Made by a program: the position numbers and the translations under genes
In this document: positions 16,230 to 26,987 of the stretch, one piece after another
Layout of the letters: every line of letters starts with the position of its first letter
Position numbering within the stretch: position 1 is the first letter of the stretch
Source of the DNA: Planctomycetota bacterium
Lineage (GTDB): Bacteria; Planctomycetota; Planctomycetia; Pirellulales; JADFKK01
Reading direction: 5' to 3'
NCBI GenBank assembly: GCA_022564995.1
Contig: JADFKK010000037.1
Coordinates: forward strand, 1 to 37,757
DNA length: 37,757 nucleotides
Notes under the pieces: model-generated
Told to the model about the DNA's origin: nothing
What the model saw: only the letters and a program-made list of their open reading frames with translations
Database searches by the model: none

Positions 16230-17828
16230 GTGTTTGAAACCAACTTCACCGTCATCGACATGCAGATCGTGCTGGCCTATTTGGCGCTGACGGTGGCGAT
16301 CGGAATGTTGGTCAATCGGCATGTCCATAACGCTTCCGACTATCTGGTCGGCGGGCGCAGCGCGGGGGCGTCGCTGAGCATCGCCAGCTTCATCGGCACG
16401 GGGCTGGGGTTGGTGACGCTGATGTATGCGTCGCTGGAGGGTTTTAACAACGGTTTCAGCTATCTGTTTGTGCCCGTGCTGGGGCTGGCGGCGACGCTCG
16501 TGTTGGGCGCGACCGGTTGGGTGATCGCTCCGCTGCGGAAGCTTCGCTTGACGACGATCCCCGAATACTTTCAGCACCGTTACAATCGCCGCACGCGCAT
16601 TGTCGCCGGGTTCATCTGTGCCCTGGCCGGCATCTTGAACATGGGCCTGTTTCCCAAAATGGGCGCCATCTTTATCACCTACGCGACCGGCTTGGGCGGA
16701 TTGTCCGACGACGCCGAGGTAACCGTCAACGCGATTACCACGATCTTGATCGTGCTCGTGTTGCTCTACACCACGCTCGGCGGCATGGTCGCCGTGTTGG
16801 TCACCGACTACATGCAGTTTGTCGTGCTCAGCCTGGGGATGGGGCTGGGGTTGTGGTTCTGTTTCACGCGGCAAGATTTGGGCTGGGAAAACATGGTCTC
16901 CGTCTGGTCGGACCATCGCGGCGAGGCGGCCTTCAATCCCGCGCATGCCGACTCGTACGGTTGGCAATTCATCATCTGGATGGCCATCCTGACCACCACC
17001 GCCGCCATCGCCTGGGCTCCGGAAGCCTCGCGGGCGTTGACCACGACCAGCCCCCGGACCAGCCGGCGGATGTTCTTCTGGGGCGCTCCCGGGTTTTTCG
17101 CCCGTATGGCGATTCCCGGGCTGTGGGGCATCGCGGCCTTTGTCTTCATCAGTCAAGACGCGACCATGGTCGAATACTTCGCTGATGATGCCCACGCCTC
17201 CCACGCGATGCCGCTGATGTTGGGCAAGATCATGCCGGTCGGAATCCTCGGCTTGTTGGTCGCTGGATTATTGGCGGCGTTTATGTCGACGCACGATAGT
17301 TACCTGCTCGCCTGGTCGGCCGTGATATCGCAAGACATCATCGGCCCGCTCACTCCCCGTGGCAAATTGTCTGATCGACAGAGTATTTTGGTAACCCGCG
17401 TGAGCGTCGTGGCGATCGGCGTGTTTTTGCTCGTGTGGGGCGTGTGGTACAAATTACCCGACAGCGTGTGGACCTACATGGCGGTGACCGGCACGGTTTA
17501 TTTGAGCGGCGCGGCCACGGCGCTGATCGGCGGAATGTACTGGCGACGGGCGTCGTCGACCGGGGCGCTGATGTGCCTGCTGGGCGGGCTGGCGGCGATT
17601 CCCGTTCTATTCATCGAGAAGCTGCAGCGATTGGCCGCCGGCGTTTCGCTCGACGACACCGAACCGCTCACCAAGGCACAAGCTGCCGCCCTTGAAGTCG
17701 TCAAAGTCTGGCTCAACAATCCGACAGCCGCCCTGGCCGTCTACGGCCTCTGCGTCGTGCTGTTTATCGCCGGCTCGTTGTTGTTTCCCGACAAGCACGA
17801 CGTAACCGCCACAGGAGCCACGCCATGA
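16230..17828 (+). CDS. Sodium:solute symporter (SSS family)
   Basis: A 532-residue protein with about 13 hydrophobic spans. The N-terminal signature is typical of the family: YLALTVAIGMLVNRHVHNASDYLVGGRSAG, then SFIGTGLGLVTLMY and IPEYFQHRYNRRTR. The middle GILGLLVAGLLAAFMSTHDSYLLAWSAVISQDI is the conserved core shared by acetate, proline and sugar symporters, so Na+-coupled uptake of an organic solute is expected, with the substrate open. The start is GTG at 16230. The last codon overlaps the ATG of a small membrane protein gene (ATGA), a translational coupling that suggests the two form a complex. Confidence 0.92.
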   Translation: MFETNFTVIDMQIVLAYLALTVAIGMLVNRHVHNASDYLVGGRSAGASLSIASFIGTGLGLVTLMYASLEGFNNGFSYLFVPVLGLAATLVLGATGWVIAPLRKLRLTTIPEYFQHRYNRRTRIVAGFICALAGILNMGLFPKMGAIFITYATGLGGLSDDAEVTVNAITTILIVLVLLYTTLGGMVAVLVTDYMQFVVLSLGMGLGLWFCFTRQDLGWENMVSVWSDHRGEAAFNPAHADSYGWQFIIWMAILTTTAAIAWAPEASRALTTTSPRTSRRMFFWGAPGFFARMAIPGLWGIAAFVFISQDATMVEYFADDAHASHAMPLMLGKIMPVGILGLLVAGLLAAFMSTHDSYLLAWSAVISQDIIGPLTPRGKLSDRQSILVTRVSVVAIGVFLLVWGVWYKLPDSVWTYMAVTGTVYLSGAATALIGGMYWRRASSTGALMCLLGGLAAIPVLFIEKLQRLAAGVSLDDTEPLTKAQAAALEVVKVWLNNPTAALAVYGLCVVLFIAGSLLFPDKHDVTATGATP

Positions 17829-17995
17829 TCGACATCGACACTTGGATCGAAATCTGGAAATGGGTGCTCATCATCGGCCTGGGCAGCTTCTTCCTGCTCG
17901 CGATCGTGGTCTTGCCCCTCGGTGCCCGCGATCTGGTGCGGCTGTTTCGCCGGCTGGATGATCCGTCTCGACCATCGGACGACGAGGCGGATTAG
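17825..17995 (+). CDS. Small membrane protein coupled to the symporter
   Basis: A 56-residue frame starts at ATG 17825, overlapping the symporter stop by 4 bp, and ends at TAG 17993-17995. It begins MIDIDTWIEIWKW, continues with one hydrophobic span (VLIIGLGSFFLLAIVVLPLG) and ends with a charged tail (RDLVRLFRRLDD, then Asp/Glu-rich). Small companion subunits are known next to some SSS transporters, so an accessory or assembly role is likely. No name is assigned. Coding is supported by the overlap, codon bias and a sensible membrane topology. Confidence 0.7.
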   Translation: MIDIDTWIEIWKWVLIIGLGSFFLLAIVVLPLGARDLVRLFRRLDDPSRPSDDEAD

Positions 17996-18246
17996 CGGGG
18001 TAGGATACCTTGCCCGGTTATGCCGTCCGTAGCGTCTTTTCATAATAGGCCGTTGTTGCCGCCGAAGATTGAGCGCGGCGCGTGATTGGTCGGGAAAATC
18101 CAGGCCGCTGCTACTCGATCGGCCGATAGTCAATCTTGGTGGGGCAGTCGGTCGCGGATCAAGTTGGGTGGACGACGCAGTAGCTGCGTTGTTTCCCTGC
18201 CGCGCACGGATTGCTGCTTGCCCCTGCCTCGAGAATCAACCCTGCC
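17996..18246. other. Spacer upstream of the REC-GGDEF-CBS gene
   Basis: About 250 bp with no coding frame of convincing character. I see no clear promoter hexamers or hairpins here. Confidence 0.4.
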
Positions 18247-19965
18247 ATGCCTGCCCCAACCGCCCCGTCCGCGCCACCGCTGTCGAACAGCGGCCTCCAG
18301 AAACCGCGCATTCTCGTGATTGACGATCAGGTGTCGATCCACGAGGATTTCCAGAAAATACTCGGCGGAGGCGAGACCAGCAGCGCGGGCTTCGACGCTG
18401 CCCGGCTGGCACTTTTCGGAGACGAGCCGCCCCGACGCGAGCCGCCGCGCTACGAGATCGACACGGCGTTGCAGGGCCAAGAGGGGCTGGTGCTGGTCAA
18501 GGCGGCCGTGGCCGAAAGCCGCCCCTTCACGCTGGCGTTCGTCGACATCCAGATGCCGCCCGGTTGGGACGGCGTCGAAACCGTGCAGCGGTTGTGGGAA
18601 GCCGATCCGAATTTGTTGGTTGTGTTGTGTACCGCGCACACCGTATATACCTGGGATGAAATTGTCCAGCGGCTGCCGAAAGTGGACCGTTTCTTTATTC
18701 TCAAAAAACCGTTCGACACGATCGAAGTGCGGCACTTCTCCGCTGCCCTAACCGCCCGATGGGAACTGGCCCGCAGCGACCGGCTGACGGGTGTGCTGAA
18801 CCGCACGGCATATTACCAGTGTTTCGTCAACGAATGGCAAATTGCCGACTCCGACGGCTCGCCGCTTTCCTGCGCCCTGTTGGACATCGACGGGCTCAAG
18901 CAGATCAACGACACGCACGGCTACGCGGCCGGCGATGCCGTGTTGTGTGCGGTGGCCGAGAAATTGGCCGGCGCGTGCCAGGGGGGCGGATACGTCTGTC
19001 GGTACGGTGGAGGGGAATTCTGTGTGCTGCTGCCCGGCATGGACCGGCGCGAAGCACGCGGTTGGGCCAGACAAATTTGTCGAGACATTTCGGCCAAACC
19101 GATACCTGTCGAGGTCGCTTCGTTGCAGGTCACACTCTGTGCCGGCGTCGCCCAACGGACCGCAGACATGTCGCGGCCCGAATCGCTTGTCGAGCGTGCC
19201 GATCAGGCGAAGCTGGTAGCGAAACAGTCGGGGCAGGGCCAGGTGCTCGACGACGTGGTTGCCTTGGACTGTGGCACGGCCGATCGTACGGGCCATCTTT
19301 CCGGTAGCGACTCGACGATTCGCGATCCGTTTCGGGGATTTTTGACCGGCAATATCATGACCTCGCCGGTTGTGTCGCTCCAACACGACTCGCCGATTCA
19401 ACAGGCGGCCGACTTCTTGCTTCAACTGCGGATCAACTCGGCACCGGTGATCGATGAACAGGGCGAATTGGTCGGAATCGTCTCGGAGAAAGACCTGCTC
19501 CCGCAGATGCTCTCGCCCGACGCCTGGTCTCGTCAAATCAAGGACGTCATGCAGACCAACGTCATCTGCTACGACGAAGACACTCCGGCCTGGAAAGTCT
19601 ACGATTTCCTGACCCAAGTGACGATTCGCCGCGTAATTGTCGTCAAGGACAAGAAACCGACCGGGATCATCAGCCGGGGAACGCTGCTGCGATGGTTCGG
19701 CAATTGGGGCGTCGCCGACATGCTCCGCGCCCGCTCACAAACGGATCATCTCCGCGCCGCCCACAACCGGCGATCGAAAGACAATCTGGGTAAAGTGACC
19801 GAAAACCTCGTCGAACAGCTCGGCGATTTACGGTTGGAGTTGACCTCGGACGACGACGACCCGACCGCCAGCATTGTCGCGACGGCGACCAAGATCCAAG
19901 ATCTGGCCGGAGAAATGCTCGCCTATTCGCAGCTTCATCACGTTTTCGACCCCGGGAAGGGATAA
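18247..19965 (+). CDS. Response regulator with degenerate GGDEF domain and CBS pair
   Basis: A 572-residue cytoplasmic protein from ATG 18247; a TTG 12 codons earlier is possible. Residues about 20-160 form a receiver domain: acidic pair DD26-27, phospho-acceptor Asp100 in FVDIQMP, and KKPF at the end. Residues about 175-335 are a GGDEF-type domain with LDIDGLKQINDTHGYAAGD, but the signature reads GGGEF (254-258): the third position, normally Asp or Glu, is Gly, and no upstream RxxD inhibitory site is seen. Diguanylate cyclase activity is therefore doubtful and the domain may bind nucleotide as a sensor. Residues about 365-490 are two CBS motifs (GNIMTSPVVSL.., IKDVMQTNVICYDEDT..), which in other proteins bind adenine nucleotides. 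It stands alone between a transporter pair and rpsA. Confidence 0.9.
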   Translation: MPAPTAPSAPPLSNSGLQKPRILVIDDQVSIHEDFQKILGGGETSSAGFDAARLALFGDEPPRREPPRYEIDTALQGQEGLVLVKAAVAESRPFTLAFVDIQMPPGWDGVETVQRLWEADPNLLVVLCTAHTVYTWDEIVQRLPKVDRFFILKKPFDTIEVRHFSAALTARWELARSDRLTGVLNRTAYYQCFVNEWQIADSDGSPLSCALLDIDGLKQINDTHGYAAGDAVLCAVAEKLAGACQGGGYVCRYGGGEFCVLLPGMDRREARGWARQICRDISAKPIPVEVASLQVTLCAGVAQRTADMSRPESLVERADQAKLVAKQSGQGQVLDDVVALDCGTADRTGHLSGSDSTIRDPFRGFLTGNIMTSPVVSLQHDSPIQQAADFLLQLRINSAPVIDEQGELVGIVSEKDLLPQMLSPDAWSRQIKDVMQTNVICYDEDTPAWKVYDFLTQVTIRRVIVVKDKKPTGIISRGTLLRWFGNWGVADMLRARSQTDHLRAAHNRRSKDNLGKVTENLVEQLGDLRLELTSDDDDPTASIVATATKIQDLAGEMLAYSQLHHVFDPGKG

Positions 19966-20005
19966 GCCTGCGTTGCCACTTTGAGTCGCGACAGAAGGCC
20001 GGGCA

Positions 20006-20212
20006 AGAGGGAGAGAGGGAGAGAGGGAGAGAGGGAGAGAGGGAGAGACGGAGGGAAGGAGGGAAGGAGGGAAGGAGGGAAGAGAAGATCGATAATGAGC
20101 CCCTGGCATGTCCCTTTGTCCCTCTGTCCCTCTGTCCCTCTGTCCCTCTGTCCCTCTGTCCCTCTGTCCCTCTCTCCCTCTCCCTCCCTTTCCCTCCCTT
20201 TCCCTTTCCCGG
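20006..20212. repeat. Polypurine then polypyrimidine octamer repeats upstream of rpsA
   Basis: From about 20006 the plus strand is a purine tract of GAGGGAGA octamers (about five) followed by GGGAAGGA octamers (about four). After a 23-nt break from 20086, a pyrimidine tract begins with about eight CCCTCTGT octamers (from 20109) and ends in CCCTCCCTTT-like text to 20212. The two tracts are roughly complementary, so the region could form a long hairpin or a triplex-type structure. Confidence 0.95.
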
Positions 20213-20219
20213 GGCGCAA

Positions 20220-20248
20220 TTGTGGCCGACCGGCGGGTTTGCTATATT
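20220..20248 (+). promoter_or_regulatory. Sigma-70 type promoter of rpsA
   Basis: TTGTGG (20220-20225) and TATATT (20243-20248) are 17 bp apart. The predicted start near 20255 leaves a leader of about 160 nt. The element begins 8 bp after the end of the pyrimidine tract. Confidence 0.55.
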
Positions 20249-20414
20249 CCTAGGCTTGGTCTTGAAGGCCCATTTCAGTCCTCTCGCGTGGTGAGGGCGG
20301 GGCGCACAAGCAGGTCTCTTTTGTCGTGGCTGCTCGGAGCAGATCGGTGCATCCTTCGGGGGATTCTGCCCCTAGAGCCGTCGATCGCCCTCAGCCCTAC
20401 TGTTCACATTCACT

Positions 20415-22376
<1,962 letters not shown>

Positions 22377-22444
22377 GCCCAATCGTCCGACCATCGTCGG
22401 CCATTCTGCACGGCCACGCCGGTCCTGTCGCTTTGATGTTTTAA

Positions 22445-22478
22445 GAGCCCGCGGGGTAACCCGCGGGCTCGTTCTTTT
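22445..22478 (+). terminator. Intrinsic terminator of rpsA
   Basis: A perfect 11-bp stem GAGCCCGCGGG / CCCGCGGGCTC with a GTAA tetraloop (22456-22459) is followed by GTTCTTTT. It lies about 68 nt after the rpsA stop codon and is the clearest intrinsic terminator in the window. Confidence 0.9.
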
Positions 22479-22629
22479 CGGCACCAGCCGAACCCCAATC
22501 ACATTCGGTCTACCTCGTCGCATGCCGCGGTTGCTGTAGAAACTGCCTCTGCTCCGTCGATAGTTTTTCTGTCGGCAGTTTTCTTGCCAACCTGGATATC
22601 TCCCCGCACCTACCGCCCCTGATAATCGC

Positions 22630-23490
22630 ATGACCACAACGACGCGCCGCCGATCTAGTTCTTCCGTGCAGACGCCGCTCGAGACGTACCTGCGCGAAAT
22701 CAACGAAACCGCGCTGCTCACCGCCCAAGACGAACGCGACTTGGCCGTGGCCATCGGCGAGGGCGACACCCGCGCCCGAGATCGCATGGTGCGGGCGAAT
22801 TTGCGCCTGGTCGTGAACATTGCCCGCGGATACACAGGCAAAGGACTCGGCCTAGAGGACTTGATCGAAGAAGGCAATCTCGGCCTGCTCCGTGCGGTCG
22901 AAGGCTTCGACCCGGCGGTGGGAACTCGCTTTAGCACTTACGCCAGCTATTGGATCAAGCAGTCGATCAAACGAGCCCTGATCAACACCGCCAAGACGAT
23001 TCGCATCCCGGCCTACATGGTCGAACTCTTGAGCAAATGGCGCCGGGCCTCCGCGCGGCTGTCCGACGAACTCGGCCGCACACCGACGCCCGAGGAAATC
23101 GCCCGAGTGCTGGGCCTGCCCAAGAAGAAGCTGCCGATCATCAAAAAGGCCATCCACGTCTATAACTCGACGCCGCAAACCGATCAGGCCGACACCGGCT
23201 GGTCGCTGGGTGAGATGGTCATGGACGAAAATCTCAAATCGCCCGAAGATGAATTGGTCGAAAGCGACACCCTCAAACACGTCCACAGCATGTTGACCAA
23301 CATGGACCAGCGCGAGGCCACCGTGCTGCGGCTCCGCTTCGGGCTAGACGACAACGAGCCTCGCACGCTCAAGGAAATCGGCGAGGTCCTCGGCCTCACT
23401 CGCGAGCGCGTGCGGCAAATCGAGTCCGAAGCGCTCGGCAAGCTGGCCGAGGGCCTGGAAGACCCGCTCGAACAAGAGTCGCTGGTCTGA
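22630..23490 (+). CDS. Sigma-70 family RNA polymerase sigma factor, SigA/RpoD-like
   Basis: A 286-residue sigma factor. It has region 1.2 ([11 protein letters not shown]), region 2 with the core-binding and -10 recognition segments ([36 protein letters not shown]), region 3 (about 125-195) and region 4 with a -35 recognition helix ([27 protein letters not shown]). Region 1.1 is absent and the length is well short of full RpoD, so it belongs with the short primary-like or group 2 sigma factors common in planctomycetes. It would direct RNA polymerase to promoters like those marked at 1912 and 20220. It follows the rpsA terminator and precedes apt by 44 bp. Confidence 0.93.
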   Translation: MTTTTRRRSSSSVQTPLETYLREINETALLTAQDERDLAVAIGEGDTRARDRMVRANLRLVVNIARGYTGKGLGLEDLIEEGNLGLLRAVEGFDPAVGTRFSTYASYWIKQSIKRALINTAKTIRIPAYMVELLSKWRRASARLSDELGRTPTPEEIARVLGLPKKKLPIIKKAIHVYNSTPQTDQADTGWSLGEMVMDENLKSPEDELVESDTLKHVHSMLTNMDQREATVLRLRFGLDDNEPRTLKEIGEVLGLTRERVRQIESEALGKLAEGLEDPLEQESLV

Positions 23491-23498
23491 ACCGCGGC

Positions 23499-23528
23499 TT
23501 GCATTGCATCGCCGCACCGCCGTATACT
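23499..23528 (+). promoter_or_regulatory. Possible promoter giving a leaderless apt transcript
   Basis: TATACT (23523-23528) is a near-consensus -10 and TTGCAT (23499-23504) lies 18 bp upstream. The ATG of apt is at 23535, only 7 nt after the -10, where transcription would start. No ribosome-binding sequence precedes this ATG. Confidence 0.5.
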
Positions 23529-23534
23529 GCCGGC

Positions 23535-24068
23535 ATGAGCACCTCCCAGAAGCTACAACTGACCGACTACATCCGCTCGATCCCCGACTTCCCCAAGCCG
23601 GGCATTCTGTTTCGAGACATCACCCCGCTGCTGGCTGCGCCCGAGGCATTGCGCGAGGCCGTTCACCAAATGGCCGAGCGATGTCGCGAGTGGGACGTCG
23701 ACTGCGTCGCCGCCGCCGAAGCCCGCGGGTTCATCTTCGCCGCCCCCCTGGCTTTGGAACTGAACGTCGCCTTCGTCCCGATCCGCAAGCCGGGCAAGCT
23801 GCCCTTCGACACCCACGCCTTCCACTACGAGTTGGAATACGGCACCGATACTCTGGAAATCCACACCGACGGGGTCGCCCCCAACCAGAACGTGCTGCTG
23901 GTCGACGACCTGCTGGCCACCGGCGGCACCATCCAAGCCTGCTGCCGCCTCGTCGAAAAAGCCGACGCCCGCGTCGCCGGCTGCGCCTTCCTCATCGAGC
24001 TAGAATCGCTCGGCGGCCGAAAGCTCATCGACGGCTACCCCATGTTCAGCCTCATTCGATACGAGTAG
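23535..24068 (+). CDS. apt: Adenine phosphoribosyltransferase
   Basis: A 177-residue cytoplasmic enzyme that makes AMP from adenine and PRPP (purine salvage). The beginning [18 protein letters not shown] is the Apt hallmark. [31 protein letters not shown] is the conserved core, and [13 protein letters not shown] is the PRPP-binding motif. The length is normal for the family. An upstream in-frame start at 23499 would add an unrelated 12-residue piece lying over promoter-like sequence, so ATG 23535 is preferred. The gene ends 8 bp before the convergent minus-strand esterase gene. Confidence 0.95.
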   Translation: MSTSQKLQLTDYIRSIPDFPKPGILFRDITPLLAAPEALREAVHQMAERCREWDVDCVAAAEARGFIFAAPLALELNVAFVPIRKPGKLPFDTHAFHYELEYGTDTLEIHTDGVAPNQNVLLVDDLLATGGTIQACCRLVEKADARVAGCAFLIELESLGGRKLIDGYPMFSLIRYE

Positions 24069-24076
24069 GCTGCCGA

Positions 24077-26368
24077 TCACTTGGTTACGGCTGCTTTCAC
24101 CGGCGGGATCTTTTGTTCTTCCATCCACAGCGAGAAGTGCCCGCGAGGCGGCTGGATACCGCGACGAGGGTGGTTGTAGCGCAGGAAGCTGGTGGCGGCG
24201 ATGGTCACCTTGCCAGCTTTGAATTCGTCGCGGACGTCGGCATAGATGTGGCCGCCGCGATACTGTCCGCCTTGCCGGATGCCGACACCCGCCTTGGACT
24301 CGGCCAGCAATTTGCCGTTGATATAGATTGCATAACCCTCGCCGGAATTGACGTGGGCGGCGCCTCCGACCACGATCCGGTAGCGGTGGCCCTCTTTGAG
24401 TGGCGGAATCTCAAACGTGCCGCGGACCAGCAGGACTTCCTTCGCCCACAGCGTCTTCGGTTTCTCGCCGCAACGGCAGAACGCCGCCGTGCATGTCTCG
24501 GACAACGCTGCCAGACGGCCATCGAGCTGCCCGAACGGTTGCAGCCCTTGCTTCCAGCCGGCTCGGGCCGCAGCGAATTTGGCCGCGAACCAGTTCTCCA
24601 TCCCTTTGGGATACGTTACTTTGCGATACCGGTTTCCTTTTTCGACGGGCAGTTTCTCGGGCGGGTCGAAGCTGAAATAGTCCCACTGCGTCTTGTTAAA
24701 GTCCGGGCCGAACGGACGCCAGTCATACTCGTCAATTCCGGCCGCGTGATAGCAGTTGAGCAGTCCGTACATCGAGCCGCGTAGGAACTGGTTGGCTCGC
24801 TGCGGTCGCTCGCCGGCGGCCTCTTGCAGCAACGTCTTGTTGTAGCGAGGGTTGGCCATGTACGAAGCCGCGATGCCGTCGAGGATGATCGGCCTGAGCG
24901 CCTTTTGGGCGGCGGCCTGTTCTTCGTCCGACGGCTGGGCAGCCTGTTGAGGGGCGAGGAGCTTTGGCCGCGGGGCCAGCGGCAGCGGTTCCACTTTGCC
25001 GCCCAGCAGTCCGACCATCGCGCGACCGAGGGCATCGCCGATCAGCATGTAGGTCTCGGCATTGCGGTTGTAATGATAGTCTTGGTTGGTCGGTGATTCG
25101 TCGACCTCGCGCCAAAAATCGCGGGTGTCGACCGAGGCCACGGTGCCGGCATACTCGGGATGCTGCTTCGCGTCGCCGACCGCCATTTGTGCTTTCAAGA
25201 TACGCAGGAATTTTCCCTGCATGTTGTGTCCGCCGAATCCGACCGTGGCGACCACGGCCGGCAGCTTCGGCGTTTTGAACTCTTTGCGGACGTCGTTGAT
25301 CAGGTTGACCAGATGCTTTTCGTAATCGGCGATCGACGCTTCGGTGTAGCTGTCTTTGTGACCCTGGAACCAGACGAAGCCGGCGATCTCGTAACCCTGC
25401 CCCTTGTAGCCGGGAACAACCTTGCTGATGTTGTCGAGGGTCTTGCGCACGCCCTCGATCATCAGCTTGTATTCGAGTGATTCGAACTTGTTGTCGGGGT
25501 CGGTTCGGCCGCTCGACGGCGGACGGAAGTCGAAGCCGAGCGAGCGATTGCCTTGGGCCGTCTTGATCAACAGCACTTGCTCGTCGTGGAACGTGCCGAG
25601 CACGTGGCCGAAGCCAAGTTCCGGTCCGATCGTCTTGCCGTTGGAGGTGGCACTCAACGGCGAGCCCTTGCCGTCCTTCGCCAGCCGCGCTTCCTGAAAG
25701 TAAACGTCGTTGCGCACCGTCCAGTTCCCTTCGGCATCGACCAGCCACGGGAACTTTCCTTCACGCTTGGCCACGGCCTCAAGGTCGCCGTTGCCCAACA
25801 GGTCGGTCTTCTCGAGCCAGAACCTCGGCGGGTCGCCTTTGAAGGCGGATATCTTGAACTTGTAGCGCTTGCCCGGTTCGAGGGTCACGTCCTGTTTGAC
25901 CGGCTCGCCACCCGCATCCCGGCGGTAGACTTCCTTGCCGTCGAGTTGCATCGCGCCGTAAGAACTCTCAGCGAATCCGCAATGCAACTGATAGACGCCT
26001 TGCCGCGGCACCTCGAGCAGGCCCGCCGCGATCGGCTTGTCGGTACGTGTCCCATCCGGCAGGTAGACATTCAGCGACGAGACTTTGTAGTTGCCGACGC
26101 GATAAATCTGAAAGGGGCCGTTGGGGACCGCGGGATCGGAGCTGAGGTAAACCCCCGTGTAGACGTTTTTCGCCCCGCTGAGATTTCCCATTCCGACCAT
26201 GTTCGACTGGCCGGCCAGGATGTAAACCTTGACCGGTTTGGTGGCGTCGGGCGCTTTGCCGTCGGGATCGGGCAGGCGTGCGGGGATGTCTTTGGCTGCG
26301 GCGCCCAGCACGAATCCCATCAGCGTCAGGGCCGTGATGGCAAAGATGGTTCTGGCTCGGTAGTTCAT
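24077..26368 (-). CDS. Secreted SGNH-type (sialate O-acetylesterase-like) carbohydrate esterase
   Basis: A 763-residue exported protein (signal peptide, residues about 1-25). The esterase domain has the nucleophile motif LAGQSNMVGMG (Ser55), the second block FVWFQGHKDS (about 331-340) and a likely His in the DYHYN segment (about 430). Between block I and the rest, residues about 62-215 form an inserted beta-rich segment (LLEVPRQGVYQLHCGFAESSYGAMQLDG) that looks like a PA14-type carbohydrate-binding fold. The last ~180 residues (YPKGMENWF..KTLWAKEVLLVRGTF) are a module shared with the 1214-residue protein at 29912. GGAG lies 6 nt before the ATG. It should deacetylate polysaccharide outside the cytoplasm; the substrate is unknown. 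Confidence 0.88.
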   Translation of the reverse strand: MNYRARTIFAITALTLMGFVLGAAAKDIPARLPDPDGKAPDATKPVKVYILAGQSNMVGMGNLSGAKNVYTGVYLSSDPAVPNGPFQIYRVGNYKVSSLNVYLPDGTRTDKPIAAGLLEVPRQGVYQLHCGFAESSYGAMQLDGKEVYRRDAGGEPVKQDVTLEPGKRYKFKISAFKGDPPRFWLEKTDLLGNGDLEAVAKREGKFPWLVDAEGNWTVRNDVYFQEARLAKDGKGSPLSATSNGKTIGPELGFGHVLGTFHDEQVLLIKTAQGNRSLGFDFRPPSSGRTDPDNKFESLEYKLMIEGVRKTLDNISKVVPGYKGQGYEIAGFVWFQGHKDSYTEASIADYEKHLVNLINDVRKEFKTPKLPAVVATVGFGGHNMQGKFLRILKAQMAVGDAKQHPEYAGTVASVDTRDFWREVDESPTNQDYHYNRNAETYMLIGDALGRAMVGLLGGKVEPLPLAPRPKLLAPQQAAQPSDEEQAAAQKALRPIILDGIAASYMANPRYNKTLLQEAAGERPQRANQFLRGSMYGLLNCYHAAGIDEYDWRPFGPDFNKTQWDYFSFDPPEKLPVEKGNRYRKVTYPKGMENWFAAKFAAARAGWKQGLQPFGQLDGRLAALSETCTAAFCRCGEKPKTLWAKEVLLVRGTFEIPPLKEGHRYRIVVGGAAHVNSGEGYAIYINGKLLAESKAGVGIRQGGQYRGGHIYADVRDEFKAGKVTIAATSFLRYNHPRRGIQPPRGHFSLWMEEQKIPPVKAAVTK

Positions 26369-26987
26369 TTTGTCTCCGTCTATGTTTAGTAGAACAGCGC
26401 CACTCTGGGCAGTGACGGCACGGTTAACGCCTCTGAATCGTCTTCAAATTACAGCAAACTGCACGGGTGACTTTTCGGCCCTCCACTCCCTCTTTGCGAC
26501 CTCCACGACCTTCCGTTCAAACATTGAGGTGTATCTCATCTTCGATAGAAGGCTTACGTTCTCAAACAGAAGGTATTGGAACAGAAGGTCACGAAGATCG
26601 CAAAGGAAAGAAGCAGTTGGGCTTATGTGGTTTTCTCCATATTGGTCGAACGAGAAATTGGAAGATTGGTAACTATTCGGCCGTTTGAAAAGGCACGCTG
26701 AAACGAGGTGCAACTAAGGTAGCAGACCGCGGAGTTCGCAGAGGATCGCAGAGAAGATGTCGCTGCCGGTTCCTCTGCGTTCCTCTGTGACCTCTGCGGT
26801 CTATCCTCTTTAATTCGCTTCTCCAGACGGCTGAAGTGTCAGGCGGTTTGAAACTTGGTAGTTCTTTACCGCACCGAAATGGATGAATTGGTTGGAACGC
26901 CGCCGGAAACCGCTGGCGTGTTCGATTCTCGCTTCAAACGGCTAAAGAGTTACAATAATTGCACGCCTCTTCGTCGAGGGGTTTTGT
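26369..26987. other. 620-bp spacer with gene-free repeat text
   Basis: No gene is supported. The short frames here have no domain or ribosome site. The spacer holds direct and inverted fragments of the AGAAGGT and CTCTGTGACCTCTGCGGT kind, including the inverted repeat listed at 26724. The esterase promoter must lie at its left end, but no clear hexamers were found. Confidence 0.6.
26724..26802. repeat. Imperfect 30-bp inverted repeat
   Basis: Arms 26724-26753 and 26773-26802 match in about 24 of 30 positions around a 19-nt loop. The text resembles dispersed non-coding repeats and lies between two minus-strand esterase genes. Confidence 0.75.

Noticed and set aside
20006..20212. CRISPR array
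   Set aside because: The repeats are 8-bp low-complexity units without spacers.
22621..22630. GATAAT as -10 of a leaderless sigma factor gene
   Set aside because: It ends only 3 nt before the ATG, so transcription would start inside the gene, and no -35 lies at a proper distance.
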